Shown: positions 34,040 to 44,614, numbered from the stretch's first letter. The stretch is DNA of 64,000 bases from Ctenosaura bakeri (GCA_948474755.1 CAOLHI010000611.1:372001-436000), one strand, 5' to 3'. Made by a program: numbers and translations. Notes: generated by a model not told the origin, from the letters alone.

Positions 34040-34200
34040 ATGTTGCAAAGTATATTGTTTTATAATTTTATATGTTTTTTAATGTTTTTAACTGTTTTTA
34101 ATGTGTTTGTGTATTGTTTGAAGCTGCCTTGGATCCCACTCTGGGAGAAAGGCAGCATAGAAATATAATAAATAAACAGACAAAAAACAAACAAATAAAA
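34040..34200 (+). mobile_element. L2-like LINE 3' terminus
   Basis: AGCTGCCTTGGATCCCACTC, GGGAGAAAGGCAGCATAGAA and an AATAAATAAAC tail are the typical L2 end in reptiles. The flanks (33940-34039, 34200-34260) look like halves of another old repeat. Confidence 0.6.
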
Positions 34201-34304
34201 TATTTTAAGGAGCAACCTCTGGTGATGTCATTAAATATGATAACTTAAATATGATCCATTGAGCACCATCCACTCTTACTCTTACTCATGCCAATCAAAT
34301 CAAA

Positions 34305-34746
34305 GGCCATTTCTACACGTGGCGATGGAATCGCTCTGGTTTGGTACTTACCGGACTTCTTGGCTCAATGCTCGGGTCCAGGCCGCTCCGGAGCAGTGCG
34401 TGGCCACTGCTTTGCACTGCTCCGGGGACGAAAATGGTGGCTTCCAGTTGGTGGAGGCTCTCCACCAACTGCTGAAGCTCGCCAGCCTAAAGCCCGTCCC
34501 TAGCAGATTTGCAGGCTCGCACCGGAGCGCGGGAATGGAGTGGCACGGAGTGGTGCACTCCGTGCTTTTTAAAAACCTGAAGAAACAGGTTTTTAAATAG
34601 AACGCTGCACGACCACTTCGGGTCATTCCGGAGCAGACTGAGGTGCAGAACTATGTAAAATAGTCCGACCCAGTCCACTCCCAGGTGCAGACGTCCTCTC
34701 TGGAGGACGCTCTGCACCGGTTTTTAAAGCCCGTGTGGAACTGGCC
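34305..34746. mobile_element. Class B MITE, 442 bp
   Basis: Ends GGCCATTTCTACACG and CGTGTGGAACTGGCC; AAA at 34302-34304 and 34747-34749. Same orientation as the copies at 421 and 61262. The internal hairpin GTGCTTTTTAAAAACC / GGTTTTTAAATAGAAC sits at 34562-34603 (two unpaired positions). The interior near 34400-34720 is GC-rich. Confidence 0.88.
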
Positions 34747-34996
34747 AAAAGCACTCTGTAGATTTAAAGGGTGAAAAAAAACATACAGGTACATTTTTCA
34801 AGGCAGTTCTCTCACCCTGGGATTCCTCCCTCTTGGATGTGGACAAGGGGTGCCAGATCTCAGGGTTAGGCCCTGAGTCTGCACCTTTTATGCCTCACTT
34901 CTAGGTAGGAGACAAGGGTGAAAATTCTCCAGTTTTGGTGCAGGTCAGTTCCAGACAAGAGGAAAGAACTGTGTGCAGAAGCATGCTAGAAATTGT

Positions 34997-35216
34997 AAAG
35001 TCGAAGGCTTTCATGGCCAGAATCCATAGGTTGTTGTGGGTTTTCGGGGCTTTGAGGCCGTGTCCTATTAGCATTTTCACCTGCATCTTTGCCTGGCATC
35101 TTCAGAGGATCTGGTGACATCCTCTGAAGATGCCAGCCACAGATGCAGGTGAAACGTCAGGAGAAAATACTAATAGAACAAGGCCTCTAAGCCTTGAAAA
35201 CCCACAACAACCTATT
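34997..35216. mobile_element. Large fold-back repeat, about 95-bp arms
   Basis: The left arm (about 35024-35112) contains AGGTTGTTGTGGGTTTTC and GCCTGGCATCTTCAGAGGAT. The right arm (35119-35216) has the complement, ATCCTCTGAAGATGCCAGCC through GAAAACCCACAACAACCT. The turn is CTGGTGAC plus a few bases. The unit resembles a dispersed squamate repeat usually found as a single arm, so this may be an inverted duplication. Confidence 0.7.
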
Positions 35217-35985
35217 GCCACAAATTGATTTGTTACTGCATAACAATTCATGATATCACCAGGTGTTCAGGTTTTGGTCTAGAAACTTCAGGGCTTGGGA
35301 TGATCCTGAACTGGCAATGCCGACTATAAACAGATAAAAAGGGACCCGGCCCCAGATTTGGCCACCCTGCTTTGGACTCAAACCACACCACCACAGTTAC
35401 AAGGAAGGTATCAATTGCCACTGCACTAGTCTGCTATGGTCCAAGTGACAAGCCTCAATTAGCAACCTGATGTTGGTATACTGAACGCTTATGGATGCAA
35501 TGTACTTTCTGTCAGGCCGGTTGATTGGAGCTGGGACTGCACATTAGAGATATGCTGCTTTTTTCCTTTTATTTTGGAAGCAGTTCAAATAGACATCTGT
35601 CCCACGCTATGCTCCACAAGGCCCTCAGCTACTTTTGGCTTGGCATGGCTTTGGCATGCTTCAAGAAGTTTAGATTAGTGGATGTTCTCTTTGAAACGGT
35701 GGCCATTATGTAGCCTGGAGAGAAAACAAGGGTGGGGAGGGGAATGAAACAAAAGGCAATAATCTCATTTTGGTAATGAGGTTCTCTTTCAGCCCTGCCA
35801 TGATTTCCCCACTGCTTGTCTGGATGAAAACTGACCTTGAGGGCAAGAAGGAGCAAATATGAACTATCTGGAACACTTCTGGTGACTCTGCTAGGTAAGT
35901 ATTGAGCAGACACAGTGAAACTGCATCATTTCCTTGGAGAGTAATGTTAGCATCTCCCTATATGAGATCCTGGTGTGAACATGCT
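35217..35985. other. Unassigned intergenic sequence
   Basis: 35260-35370 may continue an old repeat also seen at 33940 and 34850 (GCCAGATCTCAGGGTTAGGC). No gene. Confidence 0.35.
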
Positions 35986-36286
35986 TGTGTCTTGAGATCT
36001 TCTGAGGGGGCCCTCCTCTCTATCCCACAACCCTCACAGGTGCAGCTGGTGGGAACACAGGATAGGTTCTTCTCGGTGGTTGCCCCCGCTTGGCTCTGGA
36101 ACTCCCTTCCTAGAGAATTTAGACTGGCACCCTTTTAATTTTGGAAGACCTTTGAGGTTTGACTACTCAAGAGGAAAGGACTGTTCACGGGCTATGGTGC
36201 TCATATTTGTTCTTTTTGGGGGTTGGCTTTTAACTGCTTTTAATTGCGTTTTTGTTCATGTCTATATTCCTATTTCTTTTCTCAAA
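35986..36286 (+). mobile_element. L2-like LINE 3' fragment
   Basis: Frames 35902-36138 and 36080-36313 include APAWLWNSLPREFRLAPF, the conserved C-terminal LWNSLP segment of L2 ORF2, then a downstream frameshift. It is cut by the class A MITE at 36287. Confidence 0.65.
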
Positions 36287-36486
36287 CACCATTTCCGCAC
36301 TACCCTGTTATAGTGTTTTTATTCTACTTTCAACATCCTCTGGAATCCTGGGGTTTGCAGTTAAGGGAGGGGCATTTAGTATTCTTAACCAGAGACTTTT
36401 TGGCCTCAGGAAACTACAAACCCCGGAATTCCACAAGATGTTGAAAGTGGAATCATAGCACTATAACAGTATAGTGCAGAACATCC
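36287..36486. mobile_element. Class A MITE, 200 bp
   Basis: Ends CACCATTTCCGCACTACCCT and AGTATAGTGCAGAACATCC. Interior typical (CTGGAATCCTGGGGTTTGC). No identical flanking triplet is visible. Confidence 0.85.
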
Positions 36487-36962
36487 CTCAGCTGTGTTGC
36501 TCAGCTAATGGGAGACTCCATTATCACATCACAAAAGTTCCATTTCTTAAGATTTTGAAACAAACTTCTCCATTTTTTTTTAAAAAAAAAAGGTATGCAA
36601 AAGTAATTATATTGGGAGGAAATGCACTCAAAATAACATTCAAAACCCCATGACATTAAGAAAATTATTCTCTCTCTCTCCCCCTCTCTCTGTTTATTTA
36701 TTTGGGGTCCAATGTATACACAAACACATGAATCTAGAGAAACAAACATAAAAATGTATATGCATTCTCATGCAAATGTATTTTAAAAATAAAAAGGGGT
36801 GGATGGTACTAAAGAGTGGGAAAATTCTCCAAGTTCAGAAGAAACTGCAGACTGGGAAACTGAGTCAAAGAGAAAATAACAAAATGGGTGGGGTTTGTCA
36901 AACCCTAATTTAACTTCCCTAAAATATGAGTTAAAAATAGTCTGTCATACACACAAATTCAC
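36487..36962. other. Unassigned sequence with a pyrimidine microsatellite
   Basis: A (CT)n-rich tract lies at 36668-36692. There is no gene. Confidence 0.45.
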
Positions 36963-36965
36963 AAT

Positions 36966-37402
36966 GGCCCTTTTCGCATGGCATTTGTCATGCGAAAGGG
37001 TGCCTGGAGTGTTGCACGATTGTGAGAAGTGATCTGCAGTGCACAATGCACTTACAATTGCGCGACGCTCCAGGGTAGTGCAGGCACTGCTAGCGCACTT
37101 TTTCATTTTTGGCTTTGAGCTGAAAGTGGTGCGCAATCGCACATTGATCCAGGGCCCCGAGCACACTTGCCATGCGTGCGAAGCCTCCGGAGTCATGGCA
37201 GTCTTGCTTCCTGCCCCAGCGCAGCCTGGGAAACTCCCAGGCTGCACTGCAGAAGGAATAGGCAGGGCTTTCGCGCTGCCTGCTCAGGAGCAGGCAGCTC
37301 ATGCAGAGCTGAAGCAGTGGGGATGCGGGAGCCTCTTGCTGGAGGCTGCTTGTGCGATCCCCGCACCCCAGCACCGAAAAAAGGTAAGGTGCAGAAAGGG
37401 CC
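36966..37402. mobile_element. Class C MITE, 437 bp
   Basis: Ends GGCCCTTTTCGCATGGC and GGTGCAGAAAGGGCC, with AAT at 36963-36965 and 37403-37405. A subterminal hairpin CTTTTCGCATG / CATGCGAAAG occurs at the left end. The interior is GC-rich with repeated GCAGGC-type words and does not match class A, B or D. Open frames across it on both strands are composition artefacts. Confidence 0.75.
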
Positions 37403-37405
37403 AAT

Positions 37406-37854
37406 GATTTGAACATACCTTTCTAATTAAACCACAGGTACATGTCTCTCTCTCTGACTCCCACACACACACACACATATATGTATATATAGGGGGGAGG
37501 AGAGCTAGAGGAATCAGGAACTAATTGCTTGTTACTGCCCCATTAAGCTGCATTAGCCATCCATTTGAGAGCTAATAAAATAAAACACAATTTTCAGCCC
37601 ACCAGATGTTGATGAATAAACTGGTGCTAAATTGGTGGCAATAAAATCATAAAAGGGCCACAGGTCAATTGACTGTTCTGGAGAGAGGGAAGGCTATGCT
37701 GGGGAAGGAAATCAACAAGCTAAAAGGTATTTTTTGGGTGGTCTTCTCAGCTGCCTTTAAAGTCATGACTGACTTAAGCCATCTCCAGCTGGATAAAGAA
37801 AACCCTGCAAGTCCTTCCTTCCTTCCTTGACTCCATATTTTACTTTATGTTTTG
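37406..37854. other. Unassigned sequence with short microsatellites
   Basis: CT, CA and AT dinucleotide runs lie at 37444-37491 and a CTTC run near 37813. There is no gene. Confidence 0.5.
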
Positions 37855-38240
37855 GTAAAAGGCAGTTGGAATAGAAGAAGACTGCATTATAGATGGATAG
37901 ATCTAGTCAAGGAAAATACGTCCTTGAGTCTATAAGAATAGAGCAGGGCAGTTGAGGATAGAGTAGCTGGAAGGTCCCTCATCCATAGAGTAGCCATAAG
38001 TTGGGCCATTTCTGCACTACACTGCTATAGTGCTATTATTCCACTTTCAGCCTCCTGTGGAATTCTGGGGTTTGTAGTTTATTGAAACGAAAGAGCTCGC
38101 TGGCTGAGAAGTCTAAAGGCCGCTCTCTACACTGCCAACCCCAGGATTCCATAAGATATTGAAAGTAGAATAATAGCACTATAACAGTGTAGTGTGGAAA
38201 TGACCTTGAAGTTGGCTTGATGGCAGTAGCAACAACAATT
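37855..38240 (+). mobile_element. Bov-B LINE 3' end, split by a MITE
   Basis: GAAGAAGACTGCATTATAGA and GAGTCTATAAGAATAGAGCA then TAGAGTAGCCATAAGTTG correspond to the end of Bov-B ORF2 and its tail. After the MITE (38004-38205) the tail resumes GAAGTTGGCTTGATGGCAG and AGCAACAACAA. Confidence 0.7.
38004..38205. mobile_element. Class A MITE inside a Bov-B tail, 202 bp
   Basis: GGCCATTTCTGCACTACACT to AGTGTGGAAATGACC; TTG duplicated at 38001-38003 and 38206-38208. Confidence 0.92.
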
Positions 38241-40828
38241 TTATAACTTGGAGTTGGCCCAATAAAGATATCTCTGCTTTGTGGATTTTGTTGTATTTCT
38301 CTGCTTGGCCAACAGGGATAACTCTGAATATATTTGCTGGAAGTCTTGCTCTTTTTCCTGTACTTTCTGACTTCATTTTGGAGATTCACATTACATTTTC
38401 TTCATCCTGAAGTATTTTCTGGGAGCTCCGAGCATTACTAAGAACTTTGTTTCCCCTCTCCAGTTCAGTTTAAATTAACTGAGGACTTTCCGAAATGAAA
38501 TGGATCTGTACTTGGCCTTGTATGTTTTATACTAGCTCAGAAGCAATAAAGTTGGATGCCAGTGGTAATCACAACTATTGTTTCTTGCAGATTCAACAGA
38601 GATCAAGCAAGGGAAAGAGGAATATCCCACTCAGCTTCTCCAAATGTTCCACTGTTAGTGCAGCAGGCATATGCCCTTTAGTGACCATGAGAACTCAGCA
38701 TTAAGACAAAGGGTACCTGTGGCCCAAGGGACCTGTGTGTGTATGTGAGAAGGAGAGAATGAGAGAGAGAGAGATGTAGGATAAAACACAAGGATGTAAC
38801 GTGGAGCAGGGGGGTGCAACATTCTCATGTAAACAGGATCATAGGGGTACAAAGTCTGAGAAGCACTGCTTTATCCTTTCTTCCTCAGTAGGGGTGAAGG
38901 AATAATCTACCCATTTCACTTTGATCTGGGAATAACTCCTTTAGTTAAGATCTCTGTCTTAATTTCCAAACTAGAAAATATGTTCTTGCATGGTCTCTCT
39001 CACTTTCTCTCTTTTCTCCAGTGAATGAGAAGCTGTGAGCCCTTGTAGTATGTACTTAGCGCATAATGCTAAATCGCGTCATCAGAAGCCATCCCTCAAT
39101 CTCTGGTTTTAGCCCTTGGTCTGGGACAGGTGTTAACCCCAAACATGGGTGACTCAGGGGTTCACCCAGGATGCCTATACTTCCTTGTGACAATAGGGAA
39201 TTAATTAACTTAATTTAGGAGGCCTTTGGGGGGGGTAATCTAACAAGATCTTCCACCAGTGTTTATGAGGTCTTGCAGAAAAGAACCAGCCAGAGATTCC
39301 AAATCAGCTAAAATGTGTTTTATTCAGTGTTCAGTCATATGCAAAAAGTTCCAAGCACTCACACACTTGCACAAGAGCTAATCAAAGGAAAAAGGGAGGA
39401 AATTAATTGATAGTAGAGTTTTAGGGAATGGGCAATAATCACCAATCTGGAAAGCTGTCAAGAAAGCAGCACTGTGGCTTAGATTTGCACCCAAGAACAG
39501 TACTCATTCAGAAATCAGAGCAACAATGTGGCATTCAGCATGTGAGATACTGCATCAAACTGCTCAAAAATGGAGGGTTTTTATACGCAAAATCTGCCTG
39601 GAGGATATGGATGTGAATGGCTCTTTGGCCAAGCAAATAATGAAGGTTGCCACATGGACAATGGGGTTTGAATGGAGTTAATGATCTTAGTGCTAGGTGA
39701 TAGCTAGTTAATAGTTGTCATAATGGCTCTGTAATGGCGAACAGGTAAGGAAAAAATGAAGGGAAACTTTCAACTGTCAGGAAACATTGTTTGGTGGGAA
39801 CTTCCCATTGCTATTTTGTGGCATCAGAGACGTTACAGCTTCAGCTTAAGCCTATTATCTCTGGAGTTACCTGGTGATTAGCCTGACAATGACCTTGGTT
39901 ACACCTAGAGGGGATCTCCTGACCTACTTTGCAGCACATGTGTTTAGCCAGTGACTTTCCTCTGGCCAGCCTGGCCTTATGGTCACGTTAGGGTCCATTT
40001 TATATCAATGCCAACTAATGTGTTTTGCCAATTAATGCATATTTTGTCAATTAAACCATATCAAATCTGGGGGATTGAGCCAGTAATGCAGGGACACACT
40101 AGCTTCTTCCCTAGACGGTCTAAAATTGCCATGGATTTTAATGAATATTAAATATAGAGAACTGACTCTCCACCTTATTAAGCTCCTTGTTTGAGCTCTT
40201 GTGGAATGTTTTCTTGCCCATTTAGACCCTTCATCACCAAATGTCTGGCTTGGAGCCTGAAAATCTACAACGTAGCATGTTTGTTGATTGCTCCCTGAAA
40301 TGAAGGTTGGAAGGAAGCCAGATTTTCCTTTTTCCAGCTCAGCTCGTTTCTGCTGCATTCAGAGCAGGATAACTGATATCTGCCACCCGATATAATTTCT
40401 CAGTGGAGGCCTTTAGATCCACAAGTTTTAATTAAAGTCCACAGAGCAAAACGTCATTGTGCTAAGTGCGGCATTTGGAAAGTCTCTTTTCTTCACTGAC
40501 CTTTCAGGAGAAAAAAAAAGATCTTGCACACCATCAAAGTGTTTCATGGATTGCTTTCTTTTTTTTCTGTCATGTCATGTCAGTCTCTGTAAGACTTTTA
40601 AAGAACAAGGAGAAAGAACACAATGACCCCAAAATAAAAATAAAAATCCCAACATGCATAAATATTTGACACCAAGACAAATTTCGGTTCCTCTCTGCCT
40701 TTTCTTTTGCAGTGTGACAGAAATGTTTTGTGACGTGTCTTCCACCATTTCCCCCCTTTTCTTGGAAAGACAAGAGTTCAAGTCTGCTTATTCACCTTGG
40801 TTTGGGAGTGCCTATTGGGGTACCCAGA
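38241..40828. other. Unassigned intergenic sequence
   Basis: 39170-40000 has a TGTGTTTTATTCAGTGTTC segment that could be the complement of a poly(A) signal in a reversed LTR, but I cannot find matching ends. A (GA)n tract lies near 38758. 38790-38880 (GGGGGGTGCAACATTC ... GTCTGAGAAGCACTG) resembles an old dispersed repeat. No gene. Confidence 0.35.
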
Positions 40829-41557
40829 TGTCAGGACCTGGTCTGGAGTCTCAGAACCTGGCCCCTCTTTTCTAATCCTCAGAGGGAGAGAGAGAACTTT
40901 GTCAGGACCCTGGCACTCCAGGACTCAAGCTCTGAGTCTGAACCAGAGGACTTCAAAGCCATGGAGCCTGCTGCACCAGCAAAGTCCATCCCAGAGGCTG
41001 CCATGGAGCCTGCTGCACAGTCCACCCCAGAGGCTGCCCTGGACACAGAGCCCTTGGCCCCAGTAGTCCAAGCAATGGAGTCAGGGGCTGCCTTTAGACC
41101 CAGAGATTCAGGAGCAGGTGCCTACTTACCAGCAGCATCTGGAGCAAAAGAGTGCTCTCAGAAGGTCAGAGCGCTTAAATAGGAAACACCAAGCAATCAA
41201 GCTTCAACTGAGGTAGCACCTGGGTGAGGGCCTGCTTAATAAAAGCACTCACTCAGCCTTGGGTCTTTGTTGGCTCACAACTGTCCATTTTGGGTGTGCC
41301 TGCTGGGCTACTAGGGCCCTTGCCTTGCTTCCTGGAATGCTGCCTGACTGGCTGAGGAACAAGCTCTGTGGTATGTGGACTCTGTTTGCTGTTTTGCCTG
41401 GCTGTGCAGTAACAGCCAGGGATATCTTTGCTGCAAAAGTCTCTTTAATTTACTGCTGCCTTACCTACTTACTGCTAAAGTAAAGCCCTTTGATTTATTG
41501 CCTGTCTGCCTTATCCGTGAAAAGACCTATTAGCCGGCTCTTGGCTGCCTGCCACAC
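40829..41557 (+). mobile_element. Putative retrotransposon LTR
   Basis: It starts TGTCAGGACCTGGTCTGGAG and ends GGCTGCCTGCCACA, i.e. TG...CA. Inside are TTAATAAAAGCACTCACTC (poly(A)-like at about 41237) and GTAAAGCCCTTTGATTTAT. Directly after the end, TTGGCGCTGATAG resembles a primer-binding site. No gag or pol follows, so this is a remnant LTR. The 150-codon frame at 40730-41182 starts outside and is probably not a gene. Confidence 0.5.
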
Positions 41558-41884
41558 CTTGGCGCTGATAGACTCTTAAGGTGAGAGCAGTGCCTTGAAA
41601 AGCATGTATGTGTGTCTATATGCATCTCTGTGTTGCTGGCCCTATTGAATATTGCTTTGGAGTTGACGTTGGGTTTCTCCTAGGCCCACTTCTCTCCCTG
41701 TTCCTCCCATCTCAAAAATCAATAGGCATTGTCGTTGGGACCCAGAATTCCTGGTATATTCCTGATCTGGCCACCCTTGCTGGGTTATTCTATATATACA
41801 TGCCTTCCCTGTTTAGGCCAACAGCTATTTTGAGGACTATCTAAAGAGTGTATATTAATTTGTTCATTTCTGTACTGAATATAT
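41558..41884. other. Unassigned; starts with a primer-binding-site-like segment
   Basis: TTGGCGCTGATAGACTC follows the LTR-like end. The rest shows no retroelement coding sequence. Confidence 0.35.
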
Positions 41885-42251
41885 TTTGTTGTTGTTGAGT
41901 GCCTTCAAGTCATTTCCAACTTATGGTGACCATAGCATGAGTCTATCATTGAGTTTTCTGAGTCCGAGGCCACTTCCGCTCTAGACTGTTATAGCGCTAT
42001 GATTCCACTTTCAACCTCCTATGGAATCCTGAGGTTTGCAGTTTTGGGAGGAGCTGGACGGCCCTTCCTGAAACTGCAAACCCCAGGATTCCATAGGAGG
42101 TTGAAAGTGGAATCATAGCGCTATAATAGCCTAATGCGGAAGTGGCCTGAGAGTGTGTGACATGCCCAAGGTCACCCAGCAGGGTTCAGTGGCTGAGCAG
42201 GGGAACTGAACCCTGATGTCCAGGGTTGTAGTCCAAGATTCAAACTACTCT
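41885..42251 (-). mobile_element. Sauria-type SINE, reverse, split by a MITE
   Basis: TTGTTGTTGAGTGCCTTCAA and ATTTCCAACTTATGGTGACC (tail complement) precede the class A-short insertion. ACATGCCCAAGGTCACCCAG and GTTGTAGTCCAAGATTCAAA (centre and head complement) follow it. Confidence 0.88.
41968..42147. mobile_element. Class A-short fold-back MITE inside a SINE, 180 bp
   Basis: GGCCACTTCCGCTCTAGACT to TAATGCGGAAGTGGCC. Flanks CGA (41965-41967) and TGA (42148-42150) differ by a C/T transition at a CpG, a likely decayed duplication. Confidence 0.9.
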
Positions 42252-42295
42252 CATATATTTTATATTATAATGCCAGTAATGTTTGTTACTATTAT

Positions 42296-42844
42296 TTGTT
42301 TGTTAGTTTATTACCTGCCTCTCCTCAAGGCTCGAGGTGGGGTACAACAGGTTAAAATACAATTAAAACACCTTATGATTAAAATACACTAAAATACACT
42401 AAAAAATAAAGCATTTATATATAAATATAATATAATTAAAATCAGAATTAAAAATATATCATAATTAAAAATAGACTGGGTAAGCTTGCTGGAAGAGATA
42501 AGTCTTTAGTAGTTTTTTAAATTCAGCCAGCATATTTTGCTGTCGAATCTCTTCCAGCGGGCCATTCCACAGTCCAGGGGCAGCCGACGACGAGAAGGTC
42601 CTTTGAGTGACCACTGCCAGTCTAGTTTTAGGCAGTAAATGGCCCCCAGAGGACCTGAGTAGATTGATGACGATGACAACAACAGAAAGCAACTTCTTAC
42701 CCAGCTCTTCCTATGGATGGAAATGGAGGACAACAGATTAAAATATAGGAACCAATAGGCTCGTAAACACAGTTAAAAAAAACATGAACGCCAATAAAAA
42801 TGCTTGCTCGGTTAAAAGAGCATGACATCATTTCAAAAAGCACA
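42296..42844 (-). mobile_element. L2-like LINE C-terminal fragment, reverse orientation
   Basis: The minus-strand frame 42465-42692 ends with RTFSSSAAPGLWN, LAEFKKLLKTYLFQQAYPVY, the conserved L2 ORF2 C-terminus. The AT-rich 3' UTR and TACCTGCCTCTCCTCAAGGC lie toward 42296. Confidence 0.75.
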
Positions 42845-43095
42845 CAGTCATCCCTCCACATTTGCAGAGCTGACCTTTGTGGATTTGACTATTTGTGGAT
42901 GGTTTGCTGCCATCTCTGCTGCCAGTCGCATAGGGATGTGGGGGCGGAGGGGGTGATTCCACCCAGGTGGCAATGTTTTTGGGGCGTCCCGGTCTGTAGC
43001 CTTGGCCACACTCCATGCACTGCAGCCATGCCCCCCCCACACAGTGGCCACACCTCTCTCACCATAACCCCTTCCCCTCCCTCCTCTTCACACAG
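42845..43095 (-). repeat. pogo-like left end joined to GC-rich repeat, copy 2
   Basis: CAGTCATCCCTCCACATTTG and GTGGATTTGACTATTTGTGG resemble the pogo-like elements. 42918-43095 is the reverse complement of the GC-rich repeat at 20955. It separates two L2 fragments, so it probably inserted into or between them. Confidence 0.5.
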
Positions 43096-43139
43096 TCTAA
43101 GCTCCTTCACTGTCTGCTGCTGCTGTCCCCTACACCATT

Positions 43140-43480
43140 TTTAATAGAGATTTTTACAACATCGCTGTCTGTCTTAAGCTATGTCCAGTTAAGACAGGCT
43201 TAGTCAGTGGTCAAGTGACTAAGTGGCAGGTTGGCTGGCCTGGCCGAAAGTGCGTTCCCTTGTGCCGTATCAGGTCTGGATTCTGCTCTGAAGCTAGTTT
43301 GAAATGGGTCTAGAAAAGCATCATCATCATCTGAGACTGCTTGGAGCTGGAAAGCAACGGCCAACTCAATCACCTTGCCCAAAAAAGGAAGATTCGATAC
43401 TGGTCTATAGTTATTAAAATCCAGATGGTCCAGGGAGGGCTTTTTTTATCCCAGAACCATTGCTTTTTTAAAACAAGGTG
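43140..43480 (-). mobile_element. L2-like LINE reverse transcriptase fragment, reverse orientation
   Basis: The minus-strand frame 43200-43382 starts MGKVIELAVAFQLQA and has FLDPFQTSFRAES, the N-terminal reverse transcriptase region of L2. With 42296-42844 it may be one internally deleted L2. Confidence 0.65.
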
Positions 43481-44063
43481 GAAAACTTTTCTCAGCAGCT
43501 GAGATCTAACTGCATCTCCTCCTTGGATGAGCAGTCAAGAAAGACAGAGATCAAGGGGACAGGTTGTCCTCCTTACACATGCTAGCAGTTTTTCCGCATC
43601 TGTGGTACTCACCAACTGAAACTGATCCAGTGTAGTGCTATCCATGGAGTTGCTACAGACCCCACTATCAGTTTCTGCTGTAATGATGGCATCTAAGTCG
43701 GCTCTTATCCAAGAGATTTTATCTGTGCAATGATTGTTAAAAGCATCACACCGCTTGGATATTTTTTATTTATTCACTTAAGTAGTGTCTAACCACTTGC
43801 AAATAAATGAATAAGGGAGAAAAGAAGGGAGAGTTGGATGACTGGGATTACAATCTAACTCAAAGATGAACTTTGCGGCTGAATTGTCAAGTACAATAAC
43901 TAGGCTCCAGCCCTGTTATGTCTCCTGGGATAGTTAATGGCAAATTTTGGTAGATGCAAGAATAGCAGCTCACAAATTTAAGTCTAGCCATTATCCAGCA
44001 ACATAACGTTTGGCTCATTATCAAAATGGGGATAACATCATACTTCTGGTCAAAGGTGATGAA
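43481..44063. other. Unassigned; may include more L2 on the minus strand
   Basis: GGCATCTAAGTCGGCTCTTA and flanks might be further L2 coding sequence, too eroded to confirm. No host gene. Confidence 0.35.
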
Positions 44064-44199
44064 GGACCCTTTTGTGCAACATTGTTATGGAACTGTGATT
44101 CATTATTAACTGCTATGATGGCTTCCTATGAAACGTGGGATTTGTAGTTTAGGGAGAGGCATGATAATTCAATGGGTTGACTGTTGGACTAGGACTACT

Positions 44200-44513
44200 A
44201 ATATTAGAAGGGATGTCATGTTGAAGATGGAGCAAGTTTGCTTTCTGCTGCTCCAGAGACTTGGACATGGAGCAATGGATTCAAACTACAGGAAAAGAGA
44301 TTTCGCCTAAACATCAGGAAAAACTTCTTGATGGTAAGGGCAGTTTGTCAGTGGAATATGCTGCCTCGGAGTGTGGTGGAGTCACTTTCTTTGGAGATTT
44401 TTAAATAGAGTCTGGATGGCCATTTGCTGGGGGTGTGTGTGTTCCTGTATGGCAAGGGGTTGAACTCAATGGCCATTGTGGTCTCTTCTGAATCTGTGAT
44501 TCTAGGATTCTAC
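44200..44513 (+). mobile_element. CR1 LINE 3' end inside a SINE
   Basis: GGGATGTCATGTTGAAGATG, AAACATCAGGAAAAACTTCT and TGGCAAGGGGTTGAACTCAA in CR1 order, ending GTGATTCTAGGATTCTACT. No long frame remains. Confidence 0.88.
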
Positions 44514-44614
44514 TGAAGAATGGGGCTTGAATCCCTGATCAGCCACAGATTTGTCATTGGACAAGTCACACTCTCTCATCCTAAGAAGAAGGCATGGCAA
44601 ACCTCATCTGAATA

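Noticed and set aside
37039..37416. GC-rich open frames on both strands and a possible CpG island
   Set aside because: The whole interval is the interior of a class C MITE with terminal repeats and an AAT duplication.
39100..40000. Reversed LTR suggested by TTTTATTCAGTG
   Set aside because: No TG...CA ends, no duplication and no second copy in the window.
40730..41182. 150-codon Ala/Glu/Pro-rich open frame
   Set aside because: It begins outside and runs through a putative LTR; repeated GCTGCC/CCAGAGGCTGCC words account for the composition.
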